DNA from: Nocardioidaceae bacterium
GTDB taxonomy: Bacteria; Actinomycetota; Actinomycetes; Propionibacteriales; Nocardioidaceae
Assembly (NCBI GenBank): GCA_013696065.1
Contig: JACCZJ010000109.1
Location: 1 to 7,697 of the forward strand
Reading direction: 5' to 3'
Length of the DNA: 7,697 bases
The notes below the pieces were generated by a model. The model saw only the letters and a program-made list of their open reading frames with translations, did no database searches and had not been told where the DNA came from. Made by a program: the position numbers and the translations under genes. Below, one piece after another: positions 7,117-7,697 of the stretch. Numbering within the stretch: the first letter of the stretch is position 1; each line of letters begins with the position of its first letter.

Positions 7117-7682
7117 GCGGGCACACCGCCGGAGGCGTCGGTGTCAACACGGCTGACGGGGGTGATGCCGAGGTTCTTGTAGTAGGCGCCTTCGTCGTCA
7201 CCGAGCCGCATGGGGTGCGGTGGCTCCTCCATGCCCGGGAGCAGGGGCGCCAACAGGTCCGACTTCTCGTAGATCAGGTCGGCTCTGGAGGAGTCAGCGA
7301 GCTCGTACTCGTTGGTCATGGTCAACGCGCGGGTGGGGCAGGCCTCGATGCAGAGCCCGCAGAGGATGCAGCGCAGGTAGTTGATCTGGTAGACGCGGCC
7401 GTAGCGCTCACCGGGTGAGAATCGCTGGCCCTCCGCGTCGTTGTTGTCCGCGCCCTCGACATAGATTGCGTCCGCCGGGCAGGACCAGGCGCACAGCTCG
7501 CAACCGATGCACTTCTCGAGACCATCGGGCCAACGGTTGAGCTGGTGGCGGCCATGGAAGCGGGGCGCGGTCGCCTTCTTCTCGAAGGGGTACTCCTCCG
7601 TCACGACCTTCTTGAACATGGTCCGGAAGGTCACACCGAAGCCGGCGATCGGGTCCCAGAACTGCTCTTTGACGCTAGCCAC
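7113..7682 (-). CDS. nuoI: NADH-quinone oxidoreductase subunit I (2x[4Fe-4S] ferredoxin subunit)
   Basis: Peripheral-arm subunit of complex I holding iron-sulfur clusters N6a and N6b, which pass electrons towards N2 in NuoB and then quinone. It sits on the cytoplasmic face of the membrane. Two ferredoxin motifs are complete: CIGCELCAWSCP with Cys58, 61, 64 and 68, and CILCGLCIEACP with Cys105, 108, 111 and 115. By the family rule, the fourth ligand of each cluster comes from the other motif. The N-terminus FWDPIAGFGVTFRTMFKK resembles the amphipathic membrane-contact helix of the family. RYGRVYQINYLRC precedes the second motif, and NEYELADSSRADLIYEK follows it. The 189 residues include a C-terminal extension of about 40 residues, giving a form longer than many proteobacterial NuoI. 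The GTG at 7682 has AGGAG (7694-7690) seven bases upstream, which fixes the start. The stop overlaps the nuoJ GTG by four bases. Confidence 0.98.
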   Translation of the reverse strand: MASVKEQFWDPIAGFGVTFRTMFKKVVTEEYPFEKKATAPRFHGRHQLNRWPDGLEKCIGCELCAWSCPADAIYVEGADNNDAEGQRFSPGERYGRVYQINYLRCILCGLCIEACPTRALTMTNEYELADSSRADLIYEKSDLLAPLLPGMEEPPHPMRLGDDEGAYYKNLGITPVSRVDTDASGGVPA

Positions 7683-7697
7683 GGATCTGCTCCTGTT
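7675..7697 (-). CDS. nuoH: Possible 3' end of nuoH (partial, uncertain)
   Basis: nuoH is the expected gene upstream of nuoI in the conserved nuo order. In one frame the right edge reads CAG GAG CAG ATC CGT GGC TAG (Gln-Glu-Gln-Ile-Arg-Gly-stop), with the stop at 7677-7675, so nuoH could overlap the nuoI start by 8 bases. The partial codon at the edge is xAA, so a TAA stop just outside the window is equally possible, and then this stretch would be only the nuoI leader. No recognisable NuoH sequence is visible, so the assignment rests on gene order alone. Confidence 0.25.
7690..7694 (-). promoter_or_regulatory. Ribosome binding site of nuoI
   Basis: AGGAG on the minus strand, seven bases before the GTG at 7682. 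It decides that GTG as the nuoI start; no in-frame ATG upstream is visible before the window edge. Confidence 0.85.

Noticed and set aside
6349..7182. 277-codon plus-strand open frame opposite nuoJ
   Set aside because: It is a His/Glu/Arg-rich low-complexity product lying opposite hydrophobic nuoJ codons, so it looks like a shadow of nuoJ.
1..7697. Previously undescribed system, mobile element, CRISPR array or RNA gene
   Set aside because: The window is filled end to end with conserved complex I genes and a housekeeping prenyl synthase. I saw no direct or inverted repeats, transposase motifs or structured noncoding stretch.

Overview
The window is the 3' part of a respiratory complex I operon from a high-GC bacterium. 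All genes are on the minus strand, so the order of transcription runs from high to low coordinates: nuoI, nuoJ, nuoK, nuoL, nuoM, nuoN, then a long-chain polyprenyl diphosphate synthase cut by the left edge. The high GC content, the frequent GTG starts, the long hydrophilic tail on NuoJ, and a polyprenyl synthase directly after nuoN all suggest an actinobacterium. My impression is something near the Nocardioides/Streptomyces side of the phylum, but genus cannot be fixed from this sequence.

Layout by minus-strand coordinates. The right edge (7683-7697) holds the nuoI ribosome binding site and possibly the last codons of nuoH. nuoI (7682-7113) encodes the two-cluster ferredoxin subunit. nuoJ (7116-6319) and nuoK (6322-6023) encode small membrane subunits. 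nuoL (6013-4127), nuoM (about 4130-2592) and nuoN (2595-988) encode the three antiporter-like proton-pumping subunits. The polyprenyl synthase starts with GTG at 974 and is open to the left edge, lacking only its last few residues.

Packing is very tight. There are 4-base start/stop overlaps at I/J, J/K and M/N, and probably at L/M. The only gaps are 9 bases (K/L) and 13 bases (nuoN/polyprenyl synthase). No stretch over 300 bases lacks a gene, and no junction has room for a terminator or a promoter of its own. This fits one polycistronic, translationally coupled transcript.

Function. NuoI carries clusters N6a and N6b, which pass electrons from the peripheral arm to N2 and quinone. NuoJ and NuoK link the quinone-site region to the pump modules NuoN, NuoM and NuoL. 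The downstream synthase would make the isoprenoid tail of the quinone (probably menaquinone) that complex I reduces, so the locus combines a quinone-reducing enzyme with a step in making its substrate. The key ion-path Glu/Lys residues and all eight cluster cysteines are present, so the subunits look intact. I see no mobile element, RNA gene, CRISPR array, pseudogene or novel system. The points worth a second look are modest: lineage-specific extensions and loops in NuoJ and NuoN, start-codon choices, and the operon link to the polyprenyl synthase.
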